A stretch of 64,000 nt of DNA, from positions 50,556 through 114,555 of the forward strand of contig NZ_JACGWS010000017.1 of the NCBI RefSeq assembly GCF_014397005.1, read 5' to 3'. Under the pieces are notes generated by a model, which saw only the letters and a list, made by a program, of their open reading frames with translations, was not told where the DNA came from and did not search any database. Positions 44,961-54,905 of this stretch are shown one piece after another; within the stretch, counting starts at the first letter, position 1; every line of letters starts with the position of its first letter. The position numbers and the translations under genes are program-made. The DNA comes from Kordia aestuariivivens. Its GTDB lineage: Bacteria; Bacteroidota; Bacteroidia; Flavobacteriales; Flavobacteriaceae.

Positions 44961-47414
44961 ATGGCAAAGAAAAAACCCGTAAAGAAAACCAGCAAAACTC
45001 CTAGAGTCCCGAAATTCAAAAAACCTGATTTTACACTAACCAGACAACATAAAATTGTTTTGGGAAGTTTGCTCATGTTATTTGCAATAGCACTTTTCAT
45101 TGCTTTTATATCCTTCTTCTTTACTTGGAAAATGGATCAAAGTGAATTAGGGCAACTCGATCGAATTTCCGAAACACAAAATTGGATGCAGAAATTTGGT
45201 GCAAACATCAGTCATTTCTTTATCTATAAAGGATTTGGAATTGCTTCTATAATTTTCTCCGTACTGCTGTTTCGTTCAGGGTTAAATCTATTTTTAAGTT
45301 CTCAAAAAAAACTATTCAACAATTGGTTTTGGGGATGTATCATTGTAATATGGGTTTCAATCTTTTCAGGTTTCTTTTTCTCCTCTTTGCCTTTACTTGG
45401 AGGAACAATAGGTTATGAAATTAATTCCTTTTTGCAAGATTATATTGGTGGAATCGGGATTGGATTGCTCTTATTATTTGGTGCTATCACGTATGCTGTT
45501 GTACGTTTAAAGCTTACGCCAGAAAATGTAACGGAATATTTCAAGAAGAAATCAGAAGCTATTAAAGAAGATTTCGCAACAGATGAAACAATTCCTGAAC
45601 CAACGTTAAACGTAGACGAAACAACAGCTACAACAACACCTGAAAACGCTACCATTGAAGAAGCAACAGGCAAAAAAACGGAAGTTGAAAAATCTGATTT
45701 TGAATTATCGATTGAAAATTTACAACCCACCATCAAAAATCATTCTGATAGAGAAAAAGAAGCAACAAAACCACAAAAGTTAGATACTTCATTTGAAGTA
45801 GAAATTCCTCCAGAAGAAGAAACAGAGATTGAAGTGGAAAAAATATTGGAAGAGAAAACTGTCACCGAAAATCTGTCGGATAAACTCGTGAAAGAACACG
45901 GCGAATTTGACCCAAAACTAGAACTTGGCAACTTTCGTTTTCCAACCATTGAACTCCTAAAAGATTATACCAACGGAAGTTCTATTACGATCAATCAGGA
46001 AGAACTCGAAGAAAATAAAAACCAAATTGTCACAACGCTTCGCAATTATAAAATAGAAATTGCAAGCATCAAAGCAACGGTTGGACCAACAGTAACTTTA
46101 TACGAAATCATTCCGGAAGCTGGTGTGCGAATCTCTAAAATTAAAAACTTAGAAGATGATATTGCGCTTTCATTAGCAGCATTAGGTATTCGTATCATTG
46201 CGCCAATGCCAGGAAAAGGTACTATTGGAATTGAAGTGCCAAATAAAAAACCTGCAATTGTTTCGATGCGCTCTGCAATTGCTTCCAAGAAATTTCAAGA
46301 GGCAGAAATGCAATTGCCTATTGCGTTTGGAAAAACGATTAGCAATGAAACTTTAGTGGTCGATTTAGCCAAAATGCCACACTTATTAATGGCTGGAGCA
46401 ACTGGACAAGGAAAATCAGTTGGACTGAATTGTATTCTAACTTCATTACTTTACAAAAAACATCCGGCTGAGGTAAAATTTGTATTGGTCGATCCGAAAA
46501 AAGTAGAATTAACATTATTCAACAAAATAGAACGTCATTACTTAGCAAAACTTCCCGATTCTGAAGAAGCAATTATTACCGACAATTCAAAAGTGATTAA
46601 CACATTGAATTCGCTTTGTATTGAAATGGACAACCGATATGATATGCTGAAAAATGCATTGTGTCGTAACATTGTAGAATACAACGCGAAGTTTAAAGCA
46701 CGAAAACTAAATCCGAATGACGGACATAAGTTTTTACCTTACATTGTATTAGTTGTGGATGAATTTGCAGATCTGATCATGACGGCAGGAAAAGAAGTAG
46801 AAACACCAATTGCGCGTTTGGCACAATTAGCACGTGCCATCGGGATTCACTTAATCATTGCAACACAACGTCCTTCTGTAAATGTAATTACAGGAATGAT
46901 CAAAGCGAATTTCCCAGCCAGAGTCGCGTTTCGTGTAATGTCGAAAATAGATTCACGTACGATTTTAGACAATTCTGGAGCCGATCAATTAATTGGTCGC
47001 GGTGATATGTTATACACGCAAGGAAACGATTTAATTCGGATTCAATGTGCGTTTGTAGACACTCCAGAAGTAGAAAAAATCACCGATTTTATAGGCGCGC
47101 AAAAAGCATATCCTGACGCACATATATTGCCAGAATATGTTGGTGAAGAAAGTGGCATAAGTCTTGATATAGACATTTCCGACAGAGATAAACTATTCCG
47201 GCAAGCTGCGGAAGTCATCGTTATTGCACAGCAAGGTTCAGCATCGTTATTGCAACGAAAATTGAAACTTGGATACAACAGAGCAGGACGTATCATAGAT
47301 CAGTTAGAAGCAGCGGGAATTGTAGGTCAATTTGAAGGAAGCAAAGCACGACAAGTGTTGGTTCCAGATATTTTAGCTTTAGAACAATTATTAGAAAATG
47401 AAAAAAATGAATAA
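44961..47414 (+). CDS. ftsK: DNA translocase FtsK/SpoIIIE
   Basis: The 817-residue protein has four N-terminal membrane helices (about 32-185), an acidic Glu/Thr-rich linker (200-310) and the motor domain with Walker A GATGQGKSVGLN (K485) and Walker B YIVLVVDEFADLIM. The C-terminal winged-helix gamma domain (about 745-815, QGSASLLQRKLKLGYNRAGR) reads chromosome polarity. It pumps DNA at the division septum and activates dimer resolution. It overlaps the lolA-like gene by 17 bp. Confidence 0.95.
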   Translation: MAKKKPVKKTSKTPRVPKFKKPDFTLTRQHKIVLGSLLMLFAIALFIAFISFFFTWKMDQSELGQLDRISETQNWMQKFGANISHFFIYKGFGIASIIFSVLLFRSGLNLFLSSQKKLFNNWFWGCIIVIWVSIFSGFFFSSLPLLGGTIGYEINSFLQDYIGGIGIGLLLLFGAITYAVVRLKLTPENVTEYFKKKSEAIKEDFATDETIPEPTLNVDETTATTTPENATIEEATGKKTEVEKSDFELSIENLQPTIKNHSDREKEATKPQKLDTSFEVEIPPEEETEIEVEKILEEKTVTENLSDKLVKEHGEFDPKLELGNFRFPTIELLKDYTNGSSITINQEELEENKNQIVTTLRNYKIEIASIKATVGPTVTLYEIIPEAGVRISKIKNLEDDIALSLAALGIRIIAPMPGKGTIGIEVPNKKPAIVSMRSAIASKKFQEAEMQLPIAFGKTISNETLVVDLAKMPHLLMAGATGQGKSVGLNCILTSLLYKKHPAEVKFVLVDPKKVELTLFNKIERHYLAKLPDSEEAIITDNSKVINTLNSLCIEMDNRYDMLKNALCRNIVEYNAKFKARKLNPNDGHKFLPYIVLVVDEFADLIMTAGKEVETPIARLAQLARAIGIHLIIATQRPSVNVITGMIKANFPARVAFRVMSKIDSRTILDNSGADQLIGRGDMLYTQGNDLIRIQCAFVDTPEVEKITDFIGAQKAYPDAHILPEYVGEESGISLDIDISDRDKLFRQAAEVIVIAQQGSASLLQRKLKLGYNRAGRIIDQLEAAGIVGQFEGSKARQVLVPDILALEQLLENEKNE

Positions 47415-48057
47415 GATGAGAAAGTTAGTTTTAGTATTGGTATTGGGCGTATTTGCATTGAATGTAAATGCACAAGATAGCGATAAAGCAAAAAAACTAT
47501 TAGAGGAAGTTTCTACCAAAGTGAACAGTTACAGAAACATTCAAATAGAATTCAAATATGAGCTTAACAACAAGGAAGCGAATACCAAACAAGAATCTAA
47601 AGGAAATGTTTCGCTTGAAGGCGACAAATATTTGCTAAACTTCTTAGGGTTCACCAAAATATACGATACAAAAAAAGTATATACGATTGTCCCTGCAAAT
47701 GAAGAAGTAACAATTTCGGATGTGGAAGAAGACGAAAACGGCTTGTCTCCATCACAAATGCTCACATTCTACAAAAATGGATACACCTACGCTTGGGATA
47801 TTTTACAAAATGTGCGTGGTCGAAAAATTCAATACATCAAATTGACGCCAACTGATTCTGAATCAGATATTAAGAGTGTATTACTCGGAATTGATGTAAA
47901 AACAAAACACATCTACAACTTAATTGAAACAGGGAAAAACGGAACAAATACAACATTAACTGTTAATTCTTTTAAAACTAATCAGCCTTTATCAAAAACC
48001 TTATTTATATTTGACGAATCGAAATACGAGGATTATTACATTGATAAAAACGATTAG
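47398..48057 (+). CDS. lolA: LolA-like outer-membrane lipoprotein carrier
   Basis: The 219-residue periplasmic protein has a signal peptide (ending ALNVNAQ, about 1-25) and the LolA-type beta-sheet domain (SKGNVSLEGDKYLLNFLGFTKIYD and TPTDSESDIKSVLLGID split along the chain). It would carry lipoproteins from the inner to the outer membrane. The start lies inside the ftsK end (17-bp overlap), and lptF follows 5 bp later, so ftsK-lolA-lptF form one envelope-related operon. Confidence 0.85.
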   Translation: MKKMNKMRKLVLVLVLGVFALNVNAQDSDKAKKLLEEVSTKVNSYRNIQIEFKYELNNKEANTKQESKGNVSLEGDKYLLNFLGFTKIYDTKKVYTIVPANEEVTISDVEEDENGLSPSQMLTFYKNGYTYAWDILQNVRGRKIQYIKLTPTDSESDIKSVLLGIDVKTKHIYNLIETGKNGTNTTLTVNSFKTNQPLSKTLFIFDESKYEDYYIDKND

Positions 48058-48062
48058 TCTGC

Positions 48063-50051
48063 TTGAAAATATTAGATAGATATATACTAAAGAGTTACCT
48101 CTTTACTTTCCTTACTGTGTTTGTAATATTTATGTTCATATTTATATTACAAACCGTTTGGCTTTTTATAGGTGAACTCGCTGGAAAAGGCCTAGATGCT
48201 GGAATTATTTTAAAATTCCTTCTCTACACAGCGCCAAAACTAATTCCGTTAGTATTACCGCTTAGTATTTTAGTTTCTTCTATTATGACTTTTGGTCGAT
48301 TTGCAGAAAGCTATGAGTTTGCTGCTATGAAATCAACAGGAATTTCGTTACAACGCGCCATGCGAAGTCTTATCGTATTTATTGTATTGCTTGGTATTGG
48401 AACGTTTTTCTTTAGCAACAATGTCATTCCGTGGTCAGAATTTAAACAATACAACTTACGTAAAAACTTAGCAAAGAAAAAACCTGCATTAGCCATTGGC
48501 GAAGGTGTTTTTAATGATATCGGAAACATCAATATCAAAGTAGATAGAAAATACGGCGATAACGATCAACTATTAGAAAAGGTAATCATTCACCAAAAAT
48601 CAAACGATAAGAAGAATCGCATTGTAATGAAATCTAAAAACGGGGAACTAAAAAGTAGCCCAGATTCAGATATCTTGCAAATGGTTTTGTTCGATGGAAA
48701 TCGATATGAAGATGTAAAAGCTGATCAGCCTGCTGACCAATTGCGCATGCAACACGCCAAAGTTTCGTTCGACAAATACATCATGAATGTTGACTTGCGC
48801 GAAGTAAACAAAGTCGATTTTGACGATGAAAGCAACAGTACATACAAAATGTTTAATGTACAGCAGTTGCGAGATACCATCGCTTCTTTTGAACGCAAAT
48901 ACGATCAGGTAAAAGTTGGATTTGGTGATAATATGTACAAACGTACTGGAATTATCATCATAGAAAAAGATACAACCAACCAAGTGCAGCAAGATTCTAT
49001 TGCTGTCATGGGTGATATGCTAAATATTCTTTCACTCAAAAATAAAAAACGCGCCTTAGACATTTCTATCACAAGCATCAAAGGTCGCCGTACCACGCTT
49101 GAAAATACTCAAAATCGTTTTGAGCGCATGGAAAAAAAGATCAATCATCAAAAAATATACATGCACGACAAATTTGCGGTAGCAATTGCGTGTATCATAC
49201 TATTCTTTGTAGGCGCACCCTTAGGAGCAATTATTCGTAAAGGTGGAATTGGCTTACCAATGGTCATTGCAATTTGTTTATTCTTGGCCTATCATTTCAT
49301 AGGAATCTTTGGAAAAAACAGTGCGGAAGACGGAAGTATTCCTCCGTGGCTCGGCACCTGGCTTTCTACGATGATCATGTTGCCATTAAGTATTTACTTT
49401 ACTAGAAGAGCAACATCTGATCAAGGATTATTTTCATTCTCGCTCAAAGGATTCTTTGTAAAAACTTTAGATGATGAAGAAGATGTTCCTGAAGAATTGG
49501 CTGTGATTACTGATACAGATAGAGGAAGTACCGAAAAATTTACAGCATTGAGCGATACGCAATTAATGGATGTTGTCAAAAATTACCGTCAATACAGTTA
49601 CTCAGAAGGTGAACGCAGTTTGGCAATTGGCATGTTGAGTGATCGTGGAATTACGGAACAACGTTTGAAAGTATTGGGCGTTTTTGAAAACAAACAATAC
49701 AATCGAGCACAAGAAGCGTATGAACGCTTTAAAAGAAATTCAAAAAAAGCCTTTTTATATTATATTCCTGTTCTAATACTAAGCATAGTTTTACCAGTAC
49801 TAAACAACAATGTAGAAATGCCTATTTGGATACTTTTAGGATTGTTAGTTATTGATATTGTTTGCTTCTGTTTATTTTTCTATTACTTTATACGATCCTT
49901 CTTTAACTTCCAATCATTACATGATGCATTAGATCAAAAACTTGATGTTGCTGGTATCATAGCATTTCTAGTAATAGGACTACCAGTCTATTTTTTAATA
50001 TACTTCTACACATTACGAAACGCTAAAGAAAAGATGAGTCAGTTGAATTAA
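48063..50051 (+). CDS. LptF/LptG-family permease
   Basis: The start codon is TTG at 48063; it gives the normal KILDRYILKSYLFTF beginning and lies 5 bp after lolA. The 662-residue membrane protein has paired N- and C-terminal helix sets around a periplasmic domain, as in LptF/LptG of the lipopolysaccharide exporter (YjgP/YjgQ). A second soluble part (about 475-560) and extra helices near 565-655 make it longer than the E. coli proteins (about 360 residues). Which of the two subunits it is cannot be said. Confidence 0.85.
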   Translation: MKILDRYILKSYLFTFLTVFVIFMFIFILQTVWLFIGELAGKGLDAGIILKFLLYTAPKLIPLVLPLSILVSSIMTFGRFAESYEFAAMKSTGISLQRAMRSLIVFIVLLGIGTFFFSNNVIPWSEFKQYNLRKNLAKKKPALAIGEGVFNDIGNINIKVDRKYGDNDQLLEKVIIHQKSNDKKNRIVMKSKNGELKSSPDSDILQMVLFDGNRYEDVKADQPADQLRMQHAKVSFDKYIMNVDLREVNKVDFDDESNSTYKMFNVQQLRDTIASFERKYDQVKVGFGDNMYKRTGIIIIEKDTTNQVQQDSIAVMGDMLNILSLKNKKRALDISITSIKGRRTTLENTQNRFERMEKKINHQKIYMHDKFAVAIACIILFFVGAPLGAIIRKGGIGLPMVIAICLFLAYHFIGIFGKNSAEDGSIPPWLGTWLSTMIMLPLSIYFTRRATSDQGLFSFSLKGFFVKTLDDEEDVPEELAVITDTDRGSTEKFTALSDTQLMDVVKNYRQYSYSEGERSLAIGMLSDRGITEQRLKVLGVFENKQYNRAQEAYERFKRNSKKAFLYYIPVLILSIVLPVLNNNVEMPIWILLGLLVIDIVCFCLFFYYFIRSFFNFQSLHDALDQKLDVAGIIAFLVIGLPVYFLIYFYTLRNAKEKMSQLN

Positions 50052-50123
50052 ATTCAATAGTCTCTAACGATACTCAAATCAATCTTTACTATCTTTTAAT
50101 AGATCTTTTTTAATAAGAATGAT

Positions 50124-50131
50124 TATTTTTG
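50124..50131 (+). promoter_or_regulatory. -7 promoter box (TATTTTTG) of ribB
   Basis: A full TAnnTTTG match 23 bp before the ribB ATG; the -33 element is not obvious. Confidence 0.5.
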
Positions 50132-50153
50132 TGACCAAATCATACAGAAAGAC

Positions 50154-51302
50154 ATGACCGCAACTACGAAAGTGAAAACCCAAACACAACTAGATAGCAT
50201 CCACGCAGCCATTGAAGACATCCGCAAAGGAAAAGTGATCATTGTGGTAGATGATGAAAATCGTGAAAATGAAGGTGATTTTTTAGCTGCAGCTGAAAAA
50301 GTAACGCCAGAAATGATCAACTTTATGGCTACACACGGACGCGGATTGATTTGTACACCATTGACCGAAAATCGTTGTAAAGAATTGCAACTCGGTATGA
50401 TGGTAAGCAACAATACGGATCCGATGGAAACGGCTTTCACAATTTCAGTAGATTTAAAAGGAAATGGCGTTACGACTGGAATCTCTGCGGCTGATCGTTC
50501 AAAAACAGTACAAGCTCTAATAGATCCGAATACCAGACCGTTTGATTTGGCGCGTCCGGGACATATTTTTCCATTAAAAGCAAAAGAAGGTGGCGTGTTG
50601 CGTAGAACAGGACACACAGAAGCTGCGATTGATTTTGCACGTTTAGCAGGATTACAACCTGCAGGTGTGATTGTGGAAATCATGAATGAAGACGGAACGA
50701 TGGCACGTTTGCCACAACTCCTAAAAGTAGCAAAGACCTTCGATTTAAAAATTGTTTCAATTGAAGATTTAGTTGCCTACCGAATGGAGCACGATTCATT
50801 AATTGAAAAGAAAGAAGATTTTAATATACAAACACGTTTCGGTGATTTCCGTATGCGTGCGTATTTACAAACGACAAACAATCAAGTACACATAGCGTTA
50901 ACAAAAGGAAGTTGGTCTGCTGACGAACCTGTATTAACACGTATCAATTCTACCTTAGTAAACGATGATATTTTAGGAACACTGACCAAAAATGTTAACA
51001 AAAAGCTAGATGACATGTTTAGTTTGATCAATGAAGAAGAAAAAGGCGCTATCATATTTATCAATCAAGATAGTAGTTCGCTGAACTTATTACGACGTAT
51101 TAAAGAATTGAAAGCGTTACAAAACGACGGCGAATACAAAGCTCCAAGAATTAAAATGGATGCTAAAGATTTTGGAATTGGCGCACAAATTCTACACGAC
51201 ATCAACATTAGTAAAATAAAATTAGTCACAAATACACATCAAGAAAAACGTGTCGGAATGATCGGTTATGGTTTGGAGATTGTGGAGTATGTATCTTATT
51301 AG
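50154..51302 (+). CDS. ribB: 3,4-dihydroxy-2-butanone-4-phosphate synthase with degenerate GCH II domain
   Basis: The 382-residue protein has a complete DHBP synthase domain (about 10-215: DDENRENEGDF, THGRGLICTPLT, RRTGHTEAAIDFARLAGL). It converts ribulose 5-phosphate to the four-carbon riboflavin precursor. The C-terminal half (220-380) has the shape of GTP cyclohydrolase II (ending KRVGMIGYGLEIVEYV), but the zinc-binding Cys cluster of that enzyme is missing: the corresponding stretch reads NSTLVNDDILGTLTKNVNKK. So GCH II activity is unlikely and a separate ribA is expected elsewhere. Confidence 0.9.
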   Translation: MTATTKVKTQTQLDSIHAAIEDIRKGKVIIVVDDENRENEGDFLAAAEKVTPEMINFMATHGRGLICTPLTENRCKELQLGMMVSNNTDPMETAFTISVDLKGNGVTTGISAADRSKTVQALIDPNTRPFDLARPGHIFPLKAKEGGVLRRTGHTEAAIDFARLAGLQPAGVIVEIMNEDGTMARLPQLLKVAKTFDLKIVSIEDLVAYRMEHDSLIEKKEDFNIQTRFGDFRMRAYLQTTNNQVHIALTKGSWSADEPVLTRINSTLVNDDILGTLTKNVNKKLDDMFSLINEEEKGAIIFINQDSSSLNLLRRIKELKALQNDGEYKAPRIKMDAKDFGIGAQILHDINISKIKLVTNTHQEKRVGMIGYGLEIVEYVSY

Positions 51303-51365
51303 ACTCGCTTCGCTTTTGGATTGTTAGATTCGCTGCGCTTTTAGAACGCTTCGCTTTTAGACTTG
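51301..51365. repeat. CGCTTCGCTTTT short-word repeat
   Basis: The words TCGCTTCGCTTTT, TTCGCTGCGCTTTT and ACGCTTCGCTTTT alternate with TTGGATTGTTAGA and AGACTTGTT. The latter are the complement of words in the 24231-24303 tract. Confidence 0.55.
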
Positions 51366-51406
51366 TTCCTGTGTAGGTGGAAACCTCTTGGTTCTTTGTT
51401 CTAAAA

Positions 51407-51454
51407 GAAAATACTTTTAAATTTTACATTTAGCATTTAACATTTATAATTTCT
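51407..51454. repeat. TTTACATTT-type dispersed repeat, copy 1
   Basis: GAAAATACTTTTA..., ATTTTACATTTAGC and CATTTATAATTTCT occur here in the same order as at 59093-59147. The repeat lies in intergenic DNA in both places. Confidence 0.6.
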
Positions 51455-51511
51455 ATGCGCTTCGCTTCTTACAACGATTTCTATAAAATATTTTATAAAT
51501 ACATACCAATT

Positions 51512-51548
51512 AAAAAATCCAGAAAACACTGTGTTCTCTGGATTTTTT
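51512..51548. terminator. Bidirectional terminator
   Basis: AAAAAATCCAGA / TCTGGATTTTTT with an inner AACAC/GTGTT stem lies between ribB and the convergent peptide 8 gene and can end both. Confidence 0.85.
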
Positions 51549-51555
51549 GCTTGTA

Positions 51556-51822
51556 TTAACATACAACATTTGTAATTTTATCATTCTCCGTAATAGGTGG
51601 AATTGTCCCAGTCCCAGGCCCTACAGTAAACACACAGGTAATATTTTCTGGTCTTGTATTGCATGCTTGCCAAGAGAGACAAAAGTTTGCACCTGTTAAA
51701 TCACATAGAACTCCTGTTGCAGGATTTGGAAGTGATACATCTCCTCCAGAAATAGCGTTTTCTTGTATTCTAGAAATTGACTTCTTGTTTAATCGTAGTT
51801 TTTTCAAATTTCTTTTTTTCAT
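51556..51822 (-). CDS. GG-leader Cys-containing precursor peptide 8
   Basis: This 88-residue peptide is the only one of the set on the minus strand. Its leader MKKRNLKKLRLNKKSISRI ends ENAISGG at residue 27. The 61-residue core is the longest of this leader type here, with five Cys and a Pro/Gly/Thr-rich second half (TVGPGTGTIPPITEND). No partner genes are adjacent. Confidence 0.8.
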   Translation of the reverse strand: MKKRNLKKLRLNKKSISRIQENAISGGDVSLPNPATGVLCDLTGANFCLSWQACNTRPENITCVFTVGPGTGTIPPITENDKITNVVC

Positions 51823-51989
51823 GATATATTAGTTTTTGTTTGGTTACAAAGTAATATTATGAAACATAAATAAGAAAAAACATAAAATTTGTGCAATCAG
51901 TATTTTAAAGCGTGTAAATAGAAATAAACTGAATTTCTTGAATACGTAGCACAGCTAGCAAAAGATACTTTTTTATTTGTAATTACAAA

Positions 51990-53186
51990 TTATTTGATCG
52001 CTTCCAAAATCACTTCGCGCATCTTTGCTCCTCTTGCTTTTACTTCTTCTGCTGTCCAAGACATTTTGATGAGACATGAAACATTTCGCGCTATGTAATG
52101 ATCAGACTGATCAAAGGTTTTTGTATCTAAATACTGCATGCCTTCTTTGACTTCCGCCGAAATTGGATATAAACTTTTTAAGTTTTTTAAATGTTCCCAT
52201 CTACGAATGTAATGCCAATTGTTATCAAAGTAATGAAAACAGACATCTATTCCGTTTGCTTTAAAACCTGCCATTACGTTGCGAGCAATGTCTAAATTGG
52301 GTAAGAAGAAATTCAAGAATGCACAACTTTCCACGCCACCTTCAGGAACGGTTCTAAAAACCACTTCTGGAATGTCTGCTAATGCTTCTCTAAGGATGGT
52401 GTAATGTTTCTTTTGAATGCTTAAAAACTCCGGCAAACGGCGCACTTGTGCCAAACCAACTGCAGCATTCAATTCTGAGATTCTAAAGTTGTAGCCTAAA
52501 AACGGATGCGTTTCCGCGCCTCTATCGTTCCCAACATGATCGTGTCCGTGATCGCTGTAATGATCTGCATTTGTAGAATAGTCTTTATTATTTGTAATGA
52601 TCGCGCCGCCTTCGCCACAAGTCATTGTTTTTACAAAGTCAAACGAAAAACAACCAACATCACCAATGGTTCCGAGTGCTTTTCCGTTGTACGTTCCGCC
52701 AATTGCTTGACAAGCGTCTTCGACTAGAATTAAATTATGTTCGTCACATATTGCTTTAATTTCACCCAAATTTGCCATACTTCCGCACATGTGCACAGGC
52801 ATGATCGCTTTTGTTTTTGGTGTAATTGCGTTGCGAATAGCTTTAGGATCTAACGTAAGTGTATCATCAATATCAACCAATACTGGAACTGCGCCTAACA
52901 TCATAATGGCTTCAAAACTTGCTACAAACGTAAATGTTGGCATGATTACCTCATCGCCTGCTCCAATTCCTGTAATGGCTAGCGCCACAGAAACTGCTGC
53001 CGTACCACTTGATAGTAATTGCGCATGATTCACGTCAAACTGCGCTTCTAAAGCACGTTCCAACTCTTTTGCTTTCCAATGTCCGTTACGCATTCCATCA
53101 AACCCGTAACGCATTAATACGCCGTTATCTAATACATCATGTACTTCCTTACGTTCGGCATCACTAAATAATTCAAATCCTGGCAT
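51990..53186 (-). CDS. DegT/DnrJ/EryC1/StrS-family aminotransferase
   Basis: This 398-residue PLP enzyme has K186 in GCFSFDFVKTMTCGEGG as the expected internal aldimine lysine, SSGTAAVSVAL for phosphate binding and LVEDACQAIGGTYNGK. Members transfer an amino group to keto-sugars used in surface polysaccharides or antibiotics. There are no sugar-nucleotide genes around it, so the substrate is unknown. The C-terminal part is complete. Confidence 0.85.
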   Translation of the reverse strand: MPGFELFSDAERKEVHDVLDNGVLMRYGFDGMRNGHWKAKELERALEAQFDVNHAQLLSSGTAAVSVALAITGIGAGDEVIMPTFTFVASFEAIMMLGAVPVLVDIDDTLTLDPKAIRNAITPKTKAIMPVHMCGSMANLGEIKAICDEHNLILVEDACQAIGGTYNGKALGTIGDVGCFSFDFVKTMTCGEGGAIITNNKDYSTNADHYSDHGHDHVGNDRGAETHPFLGYNFRISELNAAVGLAQVRRLPEFLSIQKKHYTILREALADIPEVVFRTVPEGGVESCAFLNFFLPNLDIARNVMAGFKANGIDVCFHYFDNNWHYIRRWEHLKNLKSLYPISAEVKEGMQYLDTKTFDQSDHYIARNVSCLIKMSWTAEEVKARGAKMREVILEAIK

Positions 53187-53291
53187 AGTATGTTTTTAGT
53201 CAATAAAAAATCATTTTCTTGTTCTTTTCTTTGTTTCCCCACATTTCGACTCAGCTCAATGTTCTATTTCAAAACAAAAGAAAATTAAAAA

Positions 53292-53329
53292 ACCTCTTTT
53301 CTACTTGCAAAAGTATAGAAAAGAGGTTG
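53292..53329 (-). terminator. Terminator after the thioredoxin-like gene
   Basis: A perfect 13-bp stem (AACCTCTTTTCTA and its complement) lies 19 bp beyond the minus-strand thioredoxin-like stop. Confidence 0.85.
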
Positions 53330-53347
53330 TATTTTAAGTGTATCTTA

Positions 53348-53803
53348 TTAATAGTTTTCTAATATATTCTCAAGAAACTTGTAGTGTCTTGATGTGTCTC
53401 GCATCATATTATAAGCAGAAATATTATTAATTTCTTTTCCTTTATAATCTACCGCTACAATATTTGGGTACGAACCTTTTTTATTATATTTCGATGCAAG
53501 TTTTATATTTTTTTTTCGTTGTTCCTCTGTAATGATATCAATACGTCTCGGCATATCTGCCATGACCAACACAAAGTTTTTTGCTTCTTCCTTGAATCTT
53601 TCTGTATAGAAAAAATCTTTTTTCAGCATTTTACATGGTGGACACCAATCGCTTCCTGTAAAATAGATTAAGATTGGTTTGTTTGTTTTTTTGGAAATTT
53701 TCTTAGCTTTATCAAAATCAGTCAACCAATTTAGTTTTACTTCTTCTTGTGCTAGTGCAGAAAATCCAATAAACAGTACGGCTAAAAACAGTAACTTTTT
53801 CAT
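53348..53803 (-). CDS. Secreted thioredoxin-fold protein
   Basis: The 151-residue protein has a signal peptide (1 to about 18, ending ALAQ) and a thioredoxin-like domain with TGSDWCPPCKMLKKDFF, of the thioredoxin_7/DUF255-like group common in Bacteroidota. It probably works as a periplasmic disulfide reductase. It is alone between the DegT and nitroreductase genes. Confidence 0.9.
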   Translation of the reverse strand: MKKLLFLAVLFIGFSALAQEEVKLNWLTDFDKAKKISKKTNKPILIYFTGSDWCPPCKMLKKDFFYTERFKEEAKNFVLVMADMPRRIDIITEEQRKKNIKLASKYNKKGSYPNIVAVDYKGKEINNISAYNMMRDTSRHYKFLENILENY

Positions 53804-53874
53804 GTGTATAGTGTGTTAAGGCGATAAACAAATATATATGTTTCTTCCTTTAAAACAACAATCTTGCCAAAATA

Positions 53875-54504
53875 TTACAATTCCAAGATACTTTCTGCAA
53901 TGGTCTTTCGTACTTTTTTGAAATCGGCAAACATATCATCTTCGGCTCTGTACCCAACTGGCAATACTAATACCGAAGAAATTCCATGTGCTTCTAAGCC
54001 TAAAACCTCATCATATTTTTCAGGTACAAAACCTTCCATTGGACATGCATCTATACGTTCAACGCCACAAACTGTTAGTAAATTACCCATTGCAATATAG
54101 GCTTGCTTTGCTGCCCAAGTGTCGAGATCTTCTTGGGTTTTATCTTTAAAAGAATTAATCATGAATTCTTTAAACGGCGCAATAATTTCGTCTGGTGTGT
54201 TACGGATGGTTTTTACACGATCAAAATACGATTCAATATAAGCGGTATCAATTGTGTTTTCAATACATAACACCAATACGTGTGAAGCATCAGCTACTTG
54301 ACGTTGATTCCATGAATGTGGGACTAATTGTTCTTGTAGCTCTTTATTATTAATAACCACTAAGCGCAACGGTTGTAATCCGTACGAAGTTGCTGTTAAA
54401 TTGAAAGCTTCTTTTAGTGTATCTACTTGTTCGGTGGTTAGAAAACGATTTGCATCAAATTTTTTCGTTGCATATCGCCATGCTAAGCTATCTAGTATTT
54501 GCAT
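53875..54504 (-). CDS. Nitroreductase-family NAD(P)H oxidoreductase
   Basis: The 209-residue FMN-binding protein shows the family features: the start WRYATKKFDANRFL, SYGLQPLRLVVINN, the ASHVLVLC strand and the closing ALVLPVGYRAEDD-like segment (SVLVLPVGYRAEDD). It reduces nitroaromatics or quinones in vitro; the natural substrate is unknown. Single gene. Confidence 0.9.
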   Translation of the reverse strand: MQILDSLAWRYATKKFDANRFLTTEQVDTLKEAFNLTATSYGLQPLRLVVINNKELQEQLVPHSWNQRQVADASHVLVLCIENTIDTAYIESYFDRVKTIRNTPDEIIAPFKEFMINSFKDKTQEDLDTWAAKQAYIAMGNLLTVCGVERIDACPMEGFVPEKYDEVLGLEAHGISSVLVLPVGYRAEDDMFADFKKVRKTIAESILEL

Positions 54505-54905
54505 ATAGTCTATCTTTGAGTTCTAATATTTTATATCGCACAAAAATAAGCAATACATAAAAGGAAAAGTGGTGCTTTCCTATAAATTAAACCAATTGCT
54601 TTATAAAGAATGTTAGTACATTATACTTTTTTAATAAAAACTTAAAATATAAAACTCACTATCAGCTTCTTATTTTCATTTTCTTTGCATGCCCAAAGAA
54701 AACGAAACAAAAGAAAAGGCACTTTCTCTGGCAGGTATTTTTAGTTTTCTCTCCGGAAAACTAAAACCGAAAAGTTTTTGCTAAATTTTCTCCAAGGCTT
54801 CGAAAATTTTTAACGCAAAACCTTTTCTATACTTCATAGAAAGACCAAAGTGAATGAAAACCATTTCATTTATGCTAAGTTAAGGGTTAATAAATTACAT
54901 ATCGC
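54505..54905. other. 401-bp divergent intergenic region
   Basis: About half is copy B of the 184-bp repeat (54661-54845). The remainder is A/T-rich promoter DNA for the nitroreductase and thioesterase genes. No additional gene is visible. Confidence 0.7.
54661..54845. repeat. Dispersed intergenic repeat, copy B (about 185 bp)
   Basis: This matches 36827-37010 along its length with scattered substitutions and small indels. It again lies between divergent genes and has the same orientation. Confidence 0.85.
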
